DNA of 58,348 bases from CAZBWS01 sp964495705 (GTDB lineage Bacteria > Pseudomonadota > Gammaproteobacteria > HTCC5015): assembly GCA_964495705.1 (NCBI GenBank), contig CAZBWS010000008.1, forward strand, positions 1 through 58,348. Reading direction: 5' to 3'. The first letter of the stretch is position 1, and every line of letters begins with the position of its first letter. A model generated the notes under the pieces. That model ran no database searches, was not told the origin of the DNA, and was given only the letters and a program-made list of their open reading frames with translations. Both the position numbers and the translations under genes were made by a program. This document shows positions 18,619 through 27,041 of the stretch, piece after piece.

Positions 18619-19728
18619 ATGTCAGCGGTAGAAATCCCCGTAGAAATTAATCGTTACGCACTCTTGTCTGATGAAGAGTGTCAGCAGCGTATCCGCATTG
18701 CCAAAGAGAAGCTCGGTGATGACCTGTTGATCTTGGGGCACCACTACCAGCGCGACGAAGTGTTTGAGTTTGCCGATGCATCCGGTGACTCCTTAAAGTT
18801 ATCTCGTATCGCTGCAGAATCGAGTGCCAAATATATCGTTTTTTGCGGTGTACACTTTATGGCGGAAGTAGCGGATATTCTGACCTCGGATGAGCAAATT
18901 GCCATGTTGCCCGACTTATCTGCGGGCTGTTCCATGGCGGACATGGCGAATCTGGCCAATGTTGAACGCGCATGGAAAGAGCTATCCGAAGTTCTCGGCG
19001 ATGCGGATCAGCATATTACGCCGACCACCTACATCAATTCCGCAGCAGACCTAAAAGCCTTCTGTGGGCGTCACGAAGGTATTATTTGCACCTCGACTAA
19101 TGCGCAGCATGTATTGGAGTGGTGTTTTGAGCAGCGTGAAAAAATCTTATTTTTCCCTGACCAACATCTAGGCCGCAACACTGCCTTCAATATGGGCATA
19201 CCCTTAGAAGAGATGGTCGTCTGGGACTTTGACAAACCCTACGGCGGCTTGACTCACGACGAGATCAAAAATGCCAAGATGATCTTGTGGAAAGGCTTTT
19301 GTTCCGTGCATCAAATGTTCCAGCCAGAGCAAATTGATAACTTTAAAGCCAAATACCCTGAGACGATTATCATTTCTCACCCCGAATCTAGCTTTGAGGT
19401 TTGCCAAAAATCCGATCATGTGGGCTCTACCGAATTTATCCTTAATACCATCAAAGCAGCAGAGCCTGGCTCGCGCTGGTTGGTGGCAACCGAGTTGAAT
19501 ATGGTTAACCGCTTAGCGGAGCAGATGAAGGAAAAGGGTGTCGATGTGCACTTTATGTCACCCACTGTTTGCATGTGCTCAACTATGTTTCGCATTGACC
19601 CACAGCACTTAGCTTGGGTGTTAGAAAATCTAGTCGAGGGCAGGGTCGTTAATCAGGTTCAGGTTGCGCCTAAAGAGACTCAGCAGGCGCTGGATGCGCT
19701 GCAGAAGATGTTGGATTTGCCTATCTAA
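18619..19728 (+). CDS. nadA: Quinolinate synthase A
   Basis: The 369-residue protein has family motifs LGHHYQRDEVFEFADASGDSLKLS, GCSMADMA, WKGFCSVHQMF, SHPESSF and CMCSTMF. Cysteines in the GCS, GFCSVH and CMC segments are the expected ligands of the 4Fe-4S cluster that condenses iminoaspartate with dihydroxyacetone phosphate. It serves NAD synthesis, as does nadE in this window. The repeated word at 18690 lies antisense within it. A paired hairpin follows 6 bp after the stop. Confidence 0.96.
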   Translation: MSAVEIPVEINRYALLSDEECQQRIRIAKEKLGDDLLILGHHYQRDEVFEFADASGDSLKLSRIAAESSAKYIVFCGVHFMAEVADILTSDEQIAMLPDLSAGCSMADMANLANVERAWKELSEVLGDADQHITPTTYINSAADLKAFCGRHEGIICTSTNAQHVLEWCFEQREKILFFPDQHLGRNTAFNMGIPLEEMVVWDFDKPYGGLTHDEIKNAKMILWKGFCSVHQMFQPEQIDNFKAKYPETIIISHPESSFEVCQKSDHVGSTEFILNTIKAAEPGSRWLVATELNMVNRLAEQMKEKGVDVHFMSPTVCMCSTMFRIDPQHLAWVLENLVEGRVVNQVQVAPKETQQALDALQKMLDLPI

Positions 19729-19734
19729 ACTTTA

Positions 19735-19764
19735 ATGCGGATAGGCTGTTTGGCTTATCCGCAC
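19735..19764. terminator. Inverted word pair after nadA
   Basis: ATGCGGATAGGC (19735-19746) faces GCTTATCCGCA (19753-19763), giving an imperfect stem of about 11 bp; the second copy has one mismatch to the 9-mer. It starts 6 bp after the nadA stop and ends 21 bp before the next ATG. Confidence 0.6.
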
Positions 19765-19784
19765 TGCATGATCACTATATTAGA

Positions 19785-20432
19785 ATGACTAACAATAAAG
19801 CCATAGTCCTAATCCACGGGATCTGGATGAACTCCCTAGAGATGTTCTACCTGCACCAGTACTTCCAGAAGCAGGGCTACAGAGTCTACGGCTTTAACTA
19901 CCCCAGCGTGCGCAAGTCTCCCGCCGACAACGCTCGGCGCTTAAAAAAATACATCGACAACTTAGCCGAGCAAGAAGTACACCTAGTGGCTCATAGTTTG
20001 GGCGGCGTGGTTGTGCTGCACATGTTCGATTTATTTGATGAAATTAAACCAGGGCGTGTGGTGCTGATGGGTTGCCCGTATAGAGGCAGCGATGCGGCGA
20101 AGAACTTGTCGGTTATTCATCGCGAACGCCCCTTTGTGCAAAAGGCATTGCTAGGCAGAGCGCAAGAAGGTGCGCTGCTAAAAGAGGCGCCCGAATGGAA
20201 TGGGCAGCGTGAGCTAGGCGTGCTAGCGGGCAATCAACCCTTCGGTATGGGTACGGTTCTACGTGCGATCAGTGATGGTGCCCACGACGGCACAGTACAC
20301 GTTAAAGAAACGGTTATAGATAATGCCCACGACTTCATTGTTTTGCCTGTGAGTCATACCAGCATGCTGTTCACGCTTCAGTCGGCGGAAGCGGTTAGCT
20401 GTTTCTTGGAGGATGGTCAATTTCCAGTGTAG
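19785..20432 (+). CDS. Lipase-like alpha/beta hydrolase
   Basis: The 215-residue protein starts with IVLIHGIWMNSLEM and has nucleophile Ser71 in VAHSLGGVVVL, then a late VSHTSMLF that may supply the catalytic His. It resembles small PGAP1/triacylglycerol-lipase-like hydrolases. No signal peptide is visible, so it is probably cytoplasmic. The substrate is unknown. It lies 56 bp after nadA but across a terminator-like hairpin, so it may have its own promoter. Confidence 0.75.
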   Translation: MTNNKAIVLIHGIWMNSLEMFYLHQYFQKQGYRVYGFNYPSVRKSPADNARRLKKYIDNLAEQEVHLVAHSLGGVVVLHMFDLFDEIKPGRVVLMGCPYRGSDAAKNLSVIHRERPFVQKALLGRAQEGALLKEAPEWNGQRELGVLAGNQPFGMGTVLRAISDGAHDGTVHVKETVIDNAHDFIVLPVSHTSMLFTLQSAEAVSCFLEDGQFPV

Positions 20433-20459
20433 GGGCGGTATTCGCATAAACACGCTAGA

Positions 20460-20864
20460 ATGCAGGCAATGACTGACTATAAAAATACATTAGAAGAATA
20501 TAAAGTTTGGCCTGTCGTTGGTATGGGGAGCTTGTTGGTATTTGTGTTTTTTGGTGGCGGCGCAATCAATACTTTTTTTCAGCTGTTGGAATCGAATGCG
20601 GATAGGTTGCAGATCCTCGCTTTTCCTGTGCTGTTGGGTTTTGTTTTTGCGGCAATACTGCAAGCTAAGTACTGGTTGGGATTTATTTGGTTGGCGGTGA
20701 TCTCTGCACATGCCAGCATAGCGATGAGCTTGCTTGATTTAGCCGCGGCATACCCTGGGATTCTCATCACGCTAGTCTCCTTGGTAATCATGTTTACGGT
20801 TCAAGGTAGTGCATTGTATGCAAAGCGTCGCTGGCAATTAAGTGGGGCACGAACTGATGGCTGA
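20460..20864 (+). CDS. Small integral membrane protein, unknown function
   Basis: The 134-residue protein has about four hydrophobic helices (VVGMGSLLVFVFFGGGAI, ILAFPVLLGFVFAAIL, YWLGFIWLAVISAHAS and GILITLVSLVIMFTV) and a basic C-terminus. I do not recognise a family. Its last 8 bp overlap the ruvC start, which suggests joint translation. The repeated word at 20596 encodes Asn-Ala-Asp-Arg-Leu in the loop between helices 1 and 2. The start could be Met1 or Met4. Confidence 0.7.
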   Translation: MQAMTDYKNTLEEYKVWPVVGMGSLLVFVFFGGGAINTFFQLLESNADRLQILAFPVLLGFVFAAILQAKYWLGFIWLAVISAHASIAMSLLDLAAAYPGILITLVSLVIMFTVQGSALYAKRRWQLSGARTDG

Positions 20865-21408
20865 TCAGAAGCCTATCCGCATACTCGGCATAGACCCCGG
20901 CTCAGTCACCACGGGTGTTGGCGTTATTGAGTCAGACGGTAAAAATAGCAGCCTGATATTTTATGGTGTCATCAAAACAGGCGGCGGCGATATACCTGAT
21001 CGTTTAAAAGTTATTCTGTCTGACGTCACTGAAGTGATTACCCAATGGCAACCCCATGAAGTAGCGATAGAAGATGTGTTCGTGGGCAACAATGCCATGT
21101 CAGCGCTGAAGCTAGGGCAGGCGCGGGGCGCGGCTATTTGTGCTGCGGTACAAGCGGATTTGCCCGTGAGTGAATACTCTCCGACCCAAGTAAAGCAAAA
21201 TATTGTCGGCACGGGCGCTGCGACTAAGGAGCAAATGCAGCATATGGTGAAAAGCTTATTAGGTATTAATGTCGATAAGCTACAGGCGGATGCAGCAGAT
21301 GCACTCGGTATTGCCCTGTGTCACGGTCATAGCCGTGGGCTGCGGGGTGAGATGCAGCTGCGGGGTAATAGCCGCAAGCGTGTCGGGCGGTTTAGATTAA
21401 AATCATAG
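20857..21408 (+). CDS. ruvC: Holliday junction resolvase RuvC
   Basis: The start at 20857 (MADQKPIRILGIDPGS) fits the family better than the upstream opening at 20842. The 183-residue endonuclease has acidic residues Asp13 (GIDPGS), Glu72 (AIEDVF) and the pair in QADAADALGIALCH. It cuts four-way junctions during recombination. It overlaps the preceding membrane-protein gene and is followed 10 bp later by ruvA. The repeated word at 20874 encodes Pro-Ile-Arg-Ile at its N-terminus. Confidence 0.96.
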   Translation: MADQKPIRILGIDPGSVTTGVGVIESDGKNSSLIFYGVIKTGGGDIPDRLKVILSDVTEVITQWQPHEVAIEDVFVGNNAMSALKLGQARGAAICAAVQADLPVSEYSPTQVKQNIVGTGAATKEQMQHMVKSLLGINVDKLQADAADALGIALCHGHSRGLRGEMQLRGNSRKRVGRFRLKS

Positions 21409-21418
21409 AGAATAAAAA

Positions 21419-22042
21419 ATGATCGGAAGACTATCAGGTACTATCATTCACAAGCAGCCCCCTGAGTTGCTGCTCGACGTTAACGGTGTGGGCTACGAAA
21501 TATCCGCTCCTATGTCGACTTTCTATGAGCTGCCTGCAGAAGGTCAGCAAGTGAATATTTTAATTCACACTCATGTGCGTGAAGATGCCTTGCAGTTATT
21601 TGGTTTTGCTACTGCACTGGAGCGTCGCTTCTTTAAAGCATTAATAAAAATATCCGGTGTGGGGGCGAAGATGGCGGTGACTATTCTGTCGGGTATTACG
21701 GCGGAGACCTTTGCGCGCTATGTGCAGCAGGACGACAGCAAGGCCTTGACCAAGTTGCCGGGTGTGGGGGCGAAAACTGCTCAGCGCTTAATTATTGAAA
21801 TGAAGGATAAGCTAGAAAAAGAGGTCTTCAATGGTATGGTGCAATTACCTGCTGGCAGCCTATCTGCGTCGGATGAGCTGAAAACCAATCAGCAAGATAG
21901 CCCCGTAGAAGAGGCTGTGAATGCCTTAATGGCCTTAGGCTATAAGCCTCCTGAGGCGAGCAAGATGGTGAGTGCAGTGGCTAGCCAAGGAGAGACGACT
22001 GAACAACTTATTCGTTTAGCTTTGCAGAGCAAGGTGAAATAG
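21419..22042 (+). CDS. ruvA: Holliday junction DNA-binding protein RuvA
   Basis: The 207-residue protein has the N-terminal OB fold (MIGRLSGTIIHKQPPELLLDVNGVGYEI), tandem helix-hairpin-helix motifs (ISGVGAKMAVTILSG and LPGVGAKTAQRLIIEMKDKL) and a C-terminal domain for RuvB contact (EEAVNALMALGYKPPEASKMV). It targets RuvB to junctions. ruvB normally follows directly but is absent here; the next gene is a small convergent membrane peptide and then ung. Confidence 0.96.
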   Translation: MIGRLSGTIIHKQPPELLLDVNGVGYEISAPMSTFYELPAEGQQVNILIHTHVREDALQLFGFATALERRFFKALIKISGVGAKMAVTILSGITAETFARYVQQDDSKALTKLPGVGAKTAQRLIIEMKDKLEKEVFNGMVQLPAGSLSASDELKTNQQDSPVEEAVNALMALGYKPPEASKMVSAVASQGETTEQLIRLALQSKVK

Positions 22043-22054
22043 AGGGAAGTTGCC

Positions 22055-22195
22055 TTATTGAGAAATGGCAAAGCCTGTGCCAACGATAAGAGCTGAAACG
22101 CCTAAATAAATGCTGACGTGAACCAATAAGGCTTGTGTGGGGCGGCGTTCCATCCAGTTTTCATATCGCGTTAAATTGCGTTGCACCACGTTCAT
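22055..22195 (-). CDS. 46-residue single-span membrane peptide
   Basis: The reading frame encodes 46 residues: a polar basic N-terminus (MNVVQRNLTRYENWMERRP) and one hydrophobic helix (ALLVHVSIYLGVSALIVGTGFAIS). A good ribosome site AAGGTG lies 6 nt before the ATG. It occupies the space between convergent ruvA and the start of ung. No family is recognised. Codon structure, ribosome site and membrane helix support a real small gene, but conservation was not tested. Confidence 0.55.
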   Translation of the reverse strand: MNVVQRNLTRYENWMERRPTQALLVHVSIYLGVSALIVGTGFAISQ

Positions 22196-22325
22196 ATTTC
22201 ACCTTTTTTAGCCGTAGATAGATACTTATTACTGGCGGCGAATAGTATTGAACATCTGTTTTTATTGCTTGTTTAAACTGGCTGATTCAAACGTTTGTTT
22301 TTATGGGTTCGCTTGTTTTATATGC

Positions 22326-22997
22326 TTAGATGATTTGCCAGTTAATAGGTGCATGATTGTGCTTAATCAGATACTCGTTGGCCTTAGAAAAATGCTGGCA
22401 GCCAAAAAAACCCCGGTAAGCAGAGAGCGGGCTGGGGTGTGGGGCTGTGAGGACTAAATGTTTAGTGTCATCGATAAATGCTCCCTTCTTTTGGGCGTGA
22501 CTGCCCCATAGCATAAATACCAAATTTTGACGTTCGTCATTGAGGTGCTGAATGGCACTGTCGGTGAATGGCTCCCAGCCTCGCCCTTGATGAGAGCCAG
22601 CCTTACCTTCCTCAACAGTTAATGTCGTATTGAGTAGGAAAACCCCTTGCTGCGCCCAGCTTAGTAAATTGCCGTGAAAAGGGATTTCCAGGTCGAGGTC
22701 TGTATGCAGCTCTTTGTAGATATTCAATAGTGAAGGCGGGATTTTTACATGGGACTGTACGGAAAAGCAAAGTCCATGGGCCTGTTCTGGACCGTGGTAG
22801 GGGTCTTGGCCGAGTATAACGACTTTAATGGCAGCAAAGGGGCTGTGTTCAAAAGCGGCAAATATATCCTTCTCTCTCGGGTGGGTCCGCTTGCCTTGCT
22901 GGCGTTGCTGACCTAGAAAGGTGGCTAGCTGCTGCATATAGTCTTTATCTAGCTCTGGCTGTAGTCGCTCTTGCCATTGACCGTGTAGGGGGGGCAT
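22326..22997 (-). CDS. ung: Uracil-DNA glycosylase
   Basis: The 223-residue family 1 enzyme has the water-activating loop GQDPYHG (Asp65), AHGLCFSV, and the minor-groove leucine loop HPSPLSAYRGFFG with catalytic His near residue 190. It removes uracil from DNA to start base excision repair. Length and motifs are typical. Transcription runs towards the 46-residue peptide gene. Confidence 0.97.
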   Translation of the reverse strand: MPPLHGQWQERLQPELDKDYMQQLATFLGQQRQQGKRTHPREKDIFAAFEHSPFAAIKVVILGQDPYHGPEQAHGLCFSVQSHVKIPPSLLNIYKELHTDLDLEIPFHGNLLSWAQQGVFLLNTTLTVEEGKAGSHQGRGWEPFTDSAIQHLNDERQNLVFMLWGSHAQKKGAFIDDTKHLVLTAPHPSPLSAYRGFFGCQHFSKANEYLIKHNHAPINWQII

Positions 22998-23071
22998 GTT
23001 GATAGCTCGCTTATTGAATGTGAGGTGAATGCTAGCGGGTTAAGCGGGGGAAAGAAAGCTGCTACTCGCGT

Positions 23072-23104
23072 AAAAAAAACACCCCAAGGTGGGGTTCCTT
23101 GGGG
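23072..23104 (-). terminator. Intrinsic terminator of the small RNA (or of the DUF3108 transcript)
   Basis: On the minus strand CCCCAAGG and CCTTGGGG form an 8-bp GC-rich stem with a 7-nt loop, followed by TG and eight T residues. It is over 200 bp from the DUF3108 stop, so it more likely ends a separate RNA. Confidence 0.85.
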
Positions 23105-23215
23105 TTATGGAGTGACTAATCCTTAGGTGCGGTTTTTAAGACCGCCAGCCTCCATGGCTGTGTACTATCCCAACATCCTGTCGAGTGGCATCCCTACCTT
23201 TCCTTTCCATATTGT
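23072..23215 (-). ncRNA. Probable CsrA/RsmA-sequestering small RNA (RsmY/Z, CsrB type)
   Basis: This roughly 144-nt stretch has no reading frame, yet the minus strand carries eight GGA triplets in 113 nt (complements at 23206, 23201, 23191, 23176, 23168, 23151, 23120 and 23096). One sits in a perfect hairpin loop, CAGCC-ATGGA-GGCTG (23146-23160). Another is ACAGGATGT (23173-23181), nearly the CsrA selection consensus RUACARGGAUGU, with pairing ends. A further hairpin GCGGT/ACCGC lies near 23129-23145. The region ends in a strong terminator. Multiple GGA loops plus a terminator in an intergenic region define Csr/Rsm sponge RNAs. I see no clear GacA box (TGTAAG-N6-CTTACA) upstream, and the 5' end is a guess. 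Confidence 0.6.
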
Positions 23216-23308
23216 TAGTATCGCTATTTGATTGTTCGTTTTATAGGTTCAAATACGCAAAGCGCAGTAAGATTTTTCCGAATAGATTGTAATTTATAGC
23301 CTGCGAGC

Positions 23309-24052
23309 TTATTTCCCCCAATTTAGTTTTTTCAATGTGAGTTTTAGTTGGCTTTTTCCTTCTTTGAACTGTTCTATGCGTACGGGAATGTAGTTGAGTT
23401 CTGGGCTAAGCCAGTAGTGAATTTGGCGGCGCCCACCGTCTTGTACAATACGAATCGTATTTTGATTGCCAAGGGATGTCTTGATTACTGCTTCGCCTTT
23501 GCGGCTATAGTTACGTAACTTCATACTTTTGTCGATGACTTGGTAGGTCATGTTTTGCTTGCCCTGGGCGGTGGCTTGCATCAACGCGAGAACCATTGAG
23601 TAACGGTCTTGGTGGTTGTCTTGCAAGTTTAGGACACGTGCTTTTCCATTGCGTGTAAATGTAGCTTTTTTAGCAGACCAATCGTAGTTGACGTTTGCGA
23701 CCTCAGGCTTTTTGCCTGTACGAGTATATTGGTAGCCGATAGGTGTTAACTGCCCTAACTTGAATAATACGCTGCTGGTTTCTGCAAACGTGTCCTTGGA
23801 AAACATGCGGGCCATGCCGCTGGGCTTTATGCTAGATGAGTATTGCCAAGTGTCGGGGGCGGTTTCTTGTAGGGAAAATTTAGCCGTACCGAGTGTCATG
23901 CCTATTTTTTTGAGTTTGTATTCTGCTTGAAACGCCTTGAACTGAAATTCGTTAGCATCTGCTGCGTGGCTGTATACGGATAAGCTAAGTAGGCCTATTA
24001 AACTGAGGGTTATTTTGCTAAGGGCCCTGCCGAGGTGAGTTTTTTTTGCCAT
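23309..24052 (-). CDS. DUF3108 family periplasmic protein
   Basis: The 247-residue protein has a signal peptide (KITLSLIGLLSLSVYSHA, cut near residue 31) and then a beta-rich domain with AEYKLKKIGMTLGTAKFSL, SSIKPSGMARMF and a Tyr/Ser-rich middle. This matches DUF3108, a family of unknown function often found next to purN-purM. It overlaps the 3' end of purN by 43 bp; no later Met preserves the signal peptide, so the overlap seems real. It is the last gene of a purM-purN-DUF3108 operon. Confidence 0.8.
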   Translation of the reverse strand: MAKKTHLGRALSKITLSLIGLLSLSVYSHAADANEFQFKAFQAEYKLKKIGMTLGTAKFSLQETAPDTWQYSSSIKPSGMARMFSKDTFAETSSVLFKLGQLTPIGYQYTRTGKKPEVANVNYDWSAKKATFTRNGKARVLNLQDNHQDRYSMVLALMQATAQGKQNMTYQVIDKSMKLRNYSRKGEAVIKTSLGNQNTIRIVQDGGRRQIHYWLSPELNYIPVRIEQFKEGKSQLKLTLKKLNWGK

Positions 24053-24723
24053 GCGGGGTTGATTCCTTCTAGTTGTGCATTCCTGAGTATGACGGGTTTT
24101 TCGAGCTTTTGTTCACATAGCACCCCCCCATTTGATACCATTTTTAACAGTCCACGCCCAAACCAATCTGCGGCAACGGTGTAGAGCTGGTGCTCGGTGG
24201 CCAAAACACGCTTTGCCAGGCTATCCGCATTATCGTCTTTAAGCACAGGTACTAGGGATTGCACGGCAACAGGCCCGCCATCCAGCTCTGCGGTAACAAA
24301 ATGCACGGAGGCGCCGTGCTCGACATCCCCTGCGTCTATGGCGCGCTGATGTGTGTTTAGTCCAGGGTATTTGGGCAGTAGCGAGGGGTGAATGTTGAGC
24401 ATTCGCCCCTCGAATTGGCGGGTGAATTCGGGGGTGAGTATCCGCATAAAGCCCGCAAGGATGACGAGTTGAGGCTGGTATTCATCAATCACTTTGGCTA
24501 GCTCTGCGTCAAAGCTGGCACGGCTATCAAAGCTGGTGTGGTCAACACAGCGAGTAGTGATGCCCGCTTGCTGTGCACTGCCAAGGCCCGCGGCGTTAGG
24601 GCGGTTAGAGATGACTGCGGTCACATCTATATGGCATTGCCCTGACTGCGCCGCATCGACAAGGCTGAGCATGTTGCTGCCGCGCCCTGAGATAAGGATG
24701 ACTGTGCGTGCCTTATTGCCCAC
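24010..24723 (-). CDS. purN: Phosphoribosylglycinamide formyltransferase
   Basis: The 237-residue enzyme transfers formyl from 10-formyl-THF to GAR in purine synthesis. It shows LISGRGSNMLSL, LAGFMRILTPEF, the catalytic NIHPSLLPKYPGL and HGASVHFVTAELDGGP. It starts at GTG 24723, which overlaps the purM stop by one base (TAGTG), so translation is coupled. It is about 20-25 residues longer than E. coli PurN at the C-terminus. Two repeated words lie inside: one encodes NADSL (24222), the other Met-Arg-Ile (24439). Confidence 0.95.
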   Translation of the reverse strand: MGNKARTVILISGRGSNMLSLVDAAQSGQCHIDVTAVISNRPNAAGLGSAQQAGITTRCVDHTSFDSRASFDAELAKVIDEYQPQLVILAGFMRILTPEFTRQFEGRMLNIHPSLLPKYPGLNTHQRAIDAGDVEHGASVHFVTAELDGGPVAVQSLVPVLKDDNADSLAKRVLATEHQLYTVAADWFGRGLLKMVSNGGVLCEQKLEKPVILRNAQLEGINPAWQKKLTSAGPLAK

Positions 24724-25769
24724 TAGGCTACGATGACTTCGGGTTCGGCTTGGGCACTCTGGCTTAGTGTGCCCAGCTTGAACGCTTGCTCGCCTAGCTC
24801 TACGGCACTGGCTAAAACGGCATCTGCTTCAGCCGCGGAGACGACTAACACCATGCCAATGCCGCAGTTGAAGGTGCGATACATTTCTTGAGCATCGATA
24901 TTGCCAGCCTGTTTCAGCCATTTGAATACAGGGGGAAGCTCCCATGCGGATGCGCTGATATTCGCTTGAGTGTGCTCTGGCATGACACGCGGCAGGTTTT
25001 CTAATAAGCCGCCGCCGGTAATATGGGATAGAGCGTGAATATTGTGGCGCTTGATAATTTCTAATATGGATTTTACGTAAATACGTGTGGGAGCAAAGAC
25101 TGCCTCGCCTAGGGTTACGTCGCCACAAGCTTGGCTTAGGTCGGCTCCAGCATGCTCGATTACCTTGCGAACTAAGGAGTAACCGTTAGAGTGGGGGCCA
25201 GAGGATGCGAGACCAATCAACACGTCCCCCGTCCCCGCTTCGCTGCCATCAATAATATTGTCCTTTTCTACTACGCCGACGCAGAAGCCGGCAAGATCAT
25301 AGTCGCCTTCGCTATACATACCAGGCATTTCAGCAGTTTCGCCGCCAATCAGTGCAGCACCTGCTTGTATACAACCATCGGCAATGCCTTTGACGACGTC
25401 AGCAGCGACATCAATTTCTAAATGGCCAGTGGCGTAGTAATCAAGGAAATACAGTGGCTCTGCGCCCAATACAAGTATGTCATTCACACACATGGCAACA
25501 AGGTCGATGCCGATGGTGTCGTGCTTGTCGAGCTGGTGCGCCAACTTTAATTTTGTGCCTACGCCATCTGTGCCAGATACCAGTACAGGTTTTTTATAAC
25601 CTTCTGGGATTTCAAATAAACCACCAAAGCCGCCTATGCCACCCATTACACCTGGGCGGTTGGTGCGCTTCACATCGGCCTTGATGCGATCAACCAGGGC
25701 GTTGCCTGCGTCAATATCTACGCCCGCGTCGCGGTAGCTAAGGGAGGTTTTGGATGTCGTGTCAGTCAT
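24723..25769 (-). CDS. purM: Phosphoribosylformylglycinamidine cyclo-ligase
   Basis: The 348-residue AIR synthetase has SYRDAGVDIDAGNALV, the ATP-loop region GFGGLFEIP, LVSGTDGVGTKLKLA, CVNDILVLGAEPLYFLDY, GGETAEMPGMY and THITGGG-type SHITGGGLLENLPR. It closes the imidazole ring using ATP. It heads the purM-purN-DUF3108 operon and is divergent from the DUF2066 gene. A repeated word (25824) lies upstream in the divergent spacer. Confidence 0.97.
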   Translation of the reverse strand: MTDTTSKTSLSYRDAGVDIDAGNALVDRIKADVKRTNRPGVMGGIGGFGGLFEIPEGYKKPVLVSGTDGVGTKLKLAHQLDKHDTIGIDLVAMCVNDILVLGAEPLYFLDYYATGHLEIDVAADVVKGIADGCIQAGAALIGGETAEMPGMYSEGDYDLAGFCVGVVEKDNIIDGSEAGTGDVLIGLASSGPHSNGYSLVRKVIEHAGADLSQACGDVTLGEAVFAPTRIYVKSILEIIKRHNIHALSHITGGGLLENLPRVMPEHTQANISASAWELPPVFKWLKQAGNIDAQEMYRTFNCGIGMVLVVSAAEADAVLASAVELGEQAFKLGTLSQSAQAEPEVIVA

Positions 25770-25954
25770 ATCTTTGGTCTGTATGCATGGGCTGGGGCGC
25801 GCATTCTATCATGCCTAGGGGGATATCCGCATCAATAACATCACAGGGCATTGTGCGTATGCAAACCCCTGCAAAAAATGACGTGTTCCCTGCAAGCTGT
25901 GATTGAGTGGTTGGAGTGCTATGATTGCGGCTTAGCGGACAGTTACTAATACAC

Positions 25955-27037
25955 ATGAAAAAAATATTCTTAATACTATGCCTTTTATTGCCTCTATCTC
26001 TACAGGCCGTTCCAGTTCAAAAACTTTATGAGGTTGAGGTCGCTGTAGCCGATCAAAGCAGTGGCGAGCGCTTAAAGGGGATGAGTGCGGCGATTAAAGA
26101 AGTCTTAGTTAGACTGTCGGGTAATAAAGCTATTGTAGGTGAGCCTGTACTGGCTTCGGCCATTGCCTCTCCAGGGCGCTATGTAAAGGGCTACCGTTAT
26201 GAGCGGAGAGAGCAGGCGACTGTAGAGCTGGATTTTTTATTGGTAAGTTTTAGTCCTAAAGCGTTGCAAGGTTTACTGGTTGAGAATCAGTTGCCTATCT
26301 GGCCAGAACAGCGCACGGATGTACTTGTTTGGTTGGCTGTTGATGAGCGCGCAAGGCCCTATATTATAAAAGACAATCCGTTGAATATTATAAATCAGGC
26401 TATAAATGATGCGGCAATCAATCGAGGATTGCCTCTGTCTTGGCCCCTAGATTCTGACATCGATTCAGGTAAGGTTAGAGCTACTGATATAAAAGCAGGT
26501 TTTCAGCAGCAAATAATTTCTGCTTCGAAAGACTATGCCGCACACGGTATTTTAATTGGCTATTTAAAAAAATTGTCCAAAGACAAGTGGCAAGGAGAGT
26601 GGCAGTTAGTACGCCAGGACAAGGCGGTTAATTGGAGCAGTGATATTGCCAGCCTTGATGATGTTATGTTGTCAGGGGTAGACCCCGTGGCTGATACACT
26701 TGCTAGCGAATTCTCTATCCTTGGCGGCGATGAGCAAGGTCTGTTGTTAGTTAATGTTCGCAATATTAACAACCTGGAGAGCTATGCGGTAAGCAGGGCT
26801 TATTTACAAGATCTTTTGATTACTAGTGATGTTGGTGTTGTGAAAGTAATGAATGATGCTGTCGACTATCAGCTTCGCCTACGTGGTAAAGCAGGAGAGT
26901 TTGTGCGAGCCATCAACTTAGGCGGAAAGATGCGGATCGTGCCCCAAGTGATTGTGTCACAAAACATTGATCCTGAGAGCAGGCTTGAAACAACGACTAC
27001 AGCTGAACCTGACTATGTTCTTGAGTTGATTCCATAA
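25955..27037 (+). CDS. DUF2066 family exported protein
   Basis: The start at 25955 gives a signal peptide (MKKIFLILCLLLPLSLQA) and a 360-residue product; the frame opens ten codons earlier. The conserved N-terminal part (YEVEVAVADQSSGERLKGMSAAIKEVLVRLSG) and GRYVKGYRYE match DUF2066, found in gammaproteobacteria between purM and hda. Function is unknown; a periplasmic or envelope location is likely. It is followed 4 bp later by hda and probably shares its transcript. Confidence 0.82.
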   Translation: MKKIFLILCLLLPLSLQAVPVQKLYEVEVAVADQSSGERLKGMSAAIKEVLVRLSGNKAIVGEPVLASAIASPGRYVKGYRYERREQATVELDFLLVSFSPKALQGLLVENQLPIWPEQRTDVLVWLAVDERARPYIIKDNPLNIINQAINDAAINRGLPLSWPLDSDIDSGKVRATDIKAGFQQQIISASKDYAAHGILIGYLKKLSKDKWQGEWQLVRQDKAVNWSSDIASLDDVMLSGVDPVADTLASEFSILGGDEQGLLLVNVRNINNLESYAVSRAYLQDLLITSDVGVVKVMNDAVDYQLRLRGKAGEFVRAINLGGKMRIVPQVIVSQNIDPESRLETTTTAEPDYVLELIP

Positions 27038-27041
27038 GCCC

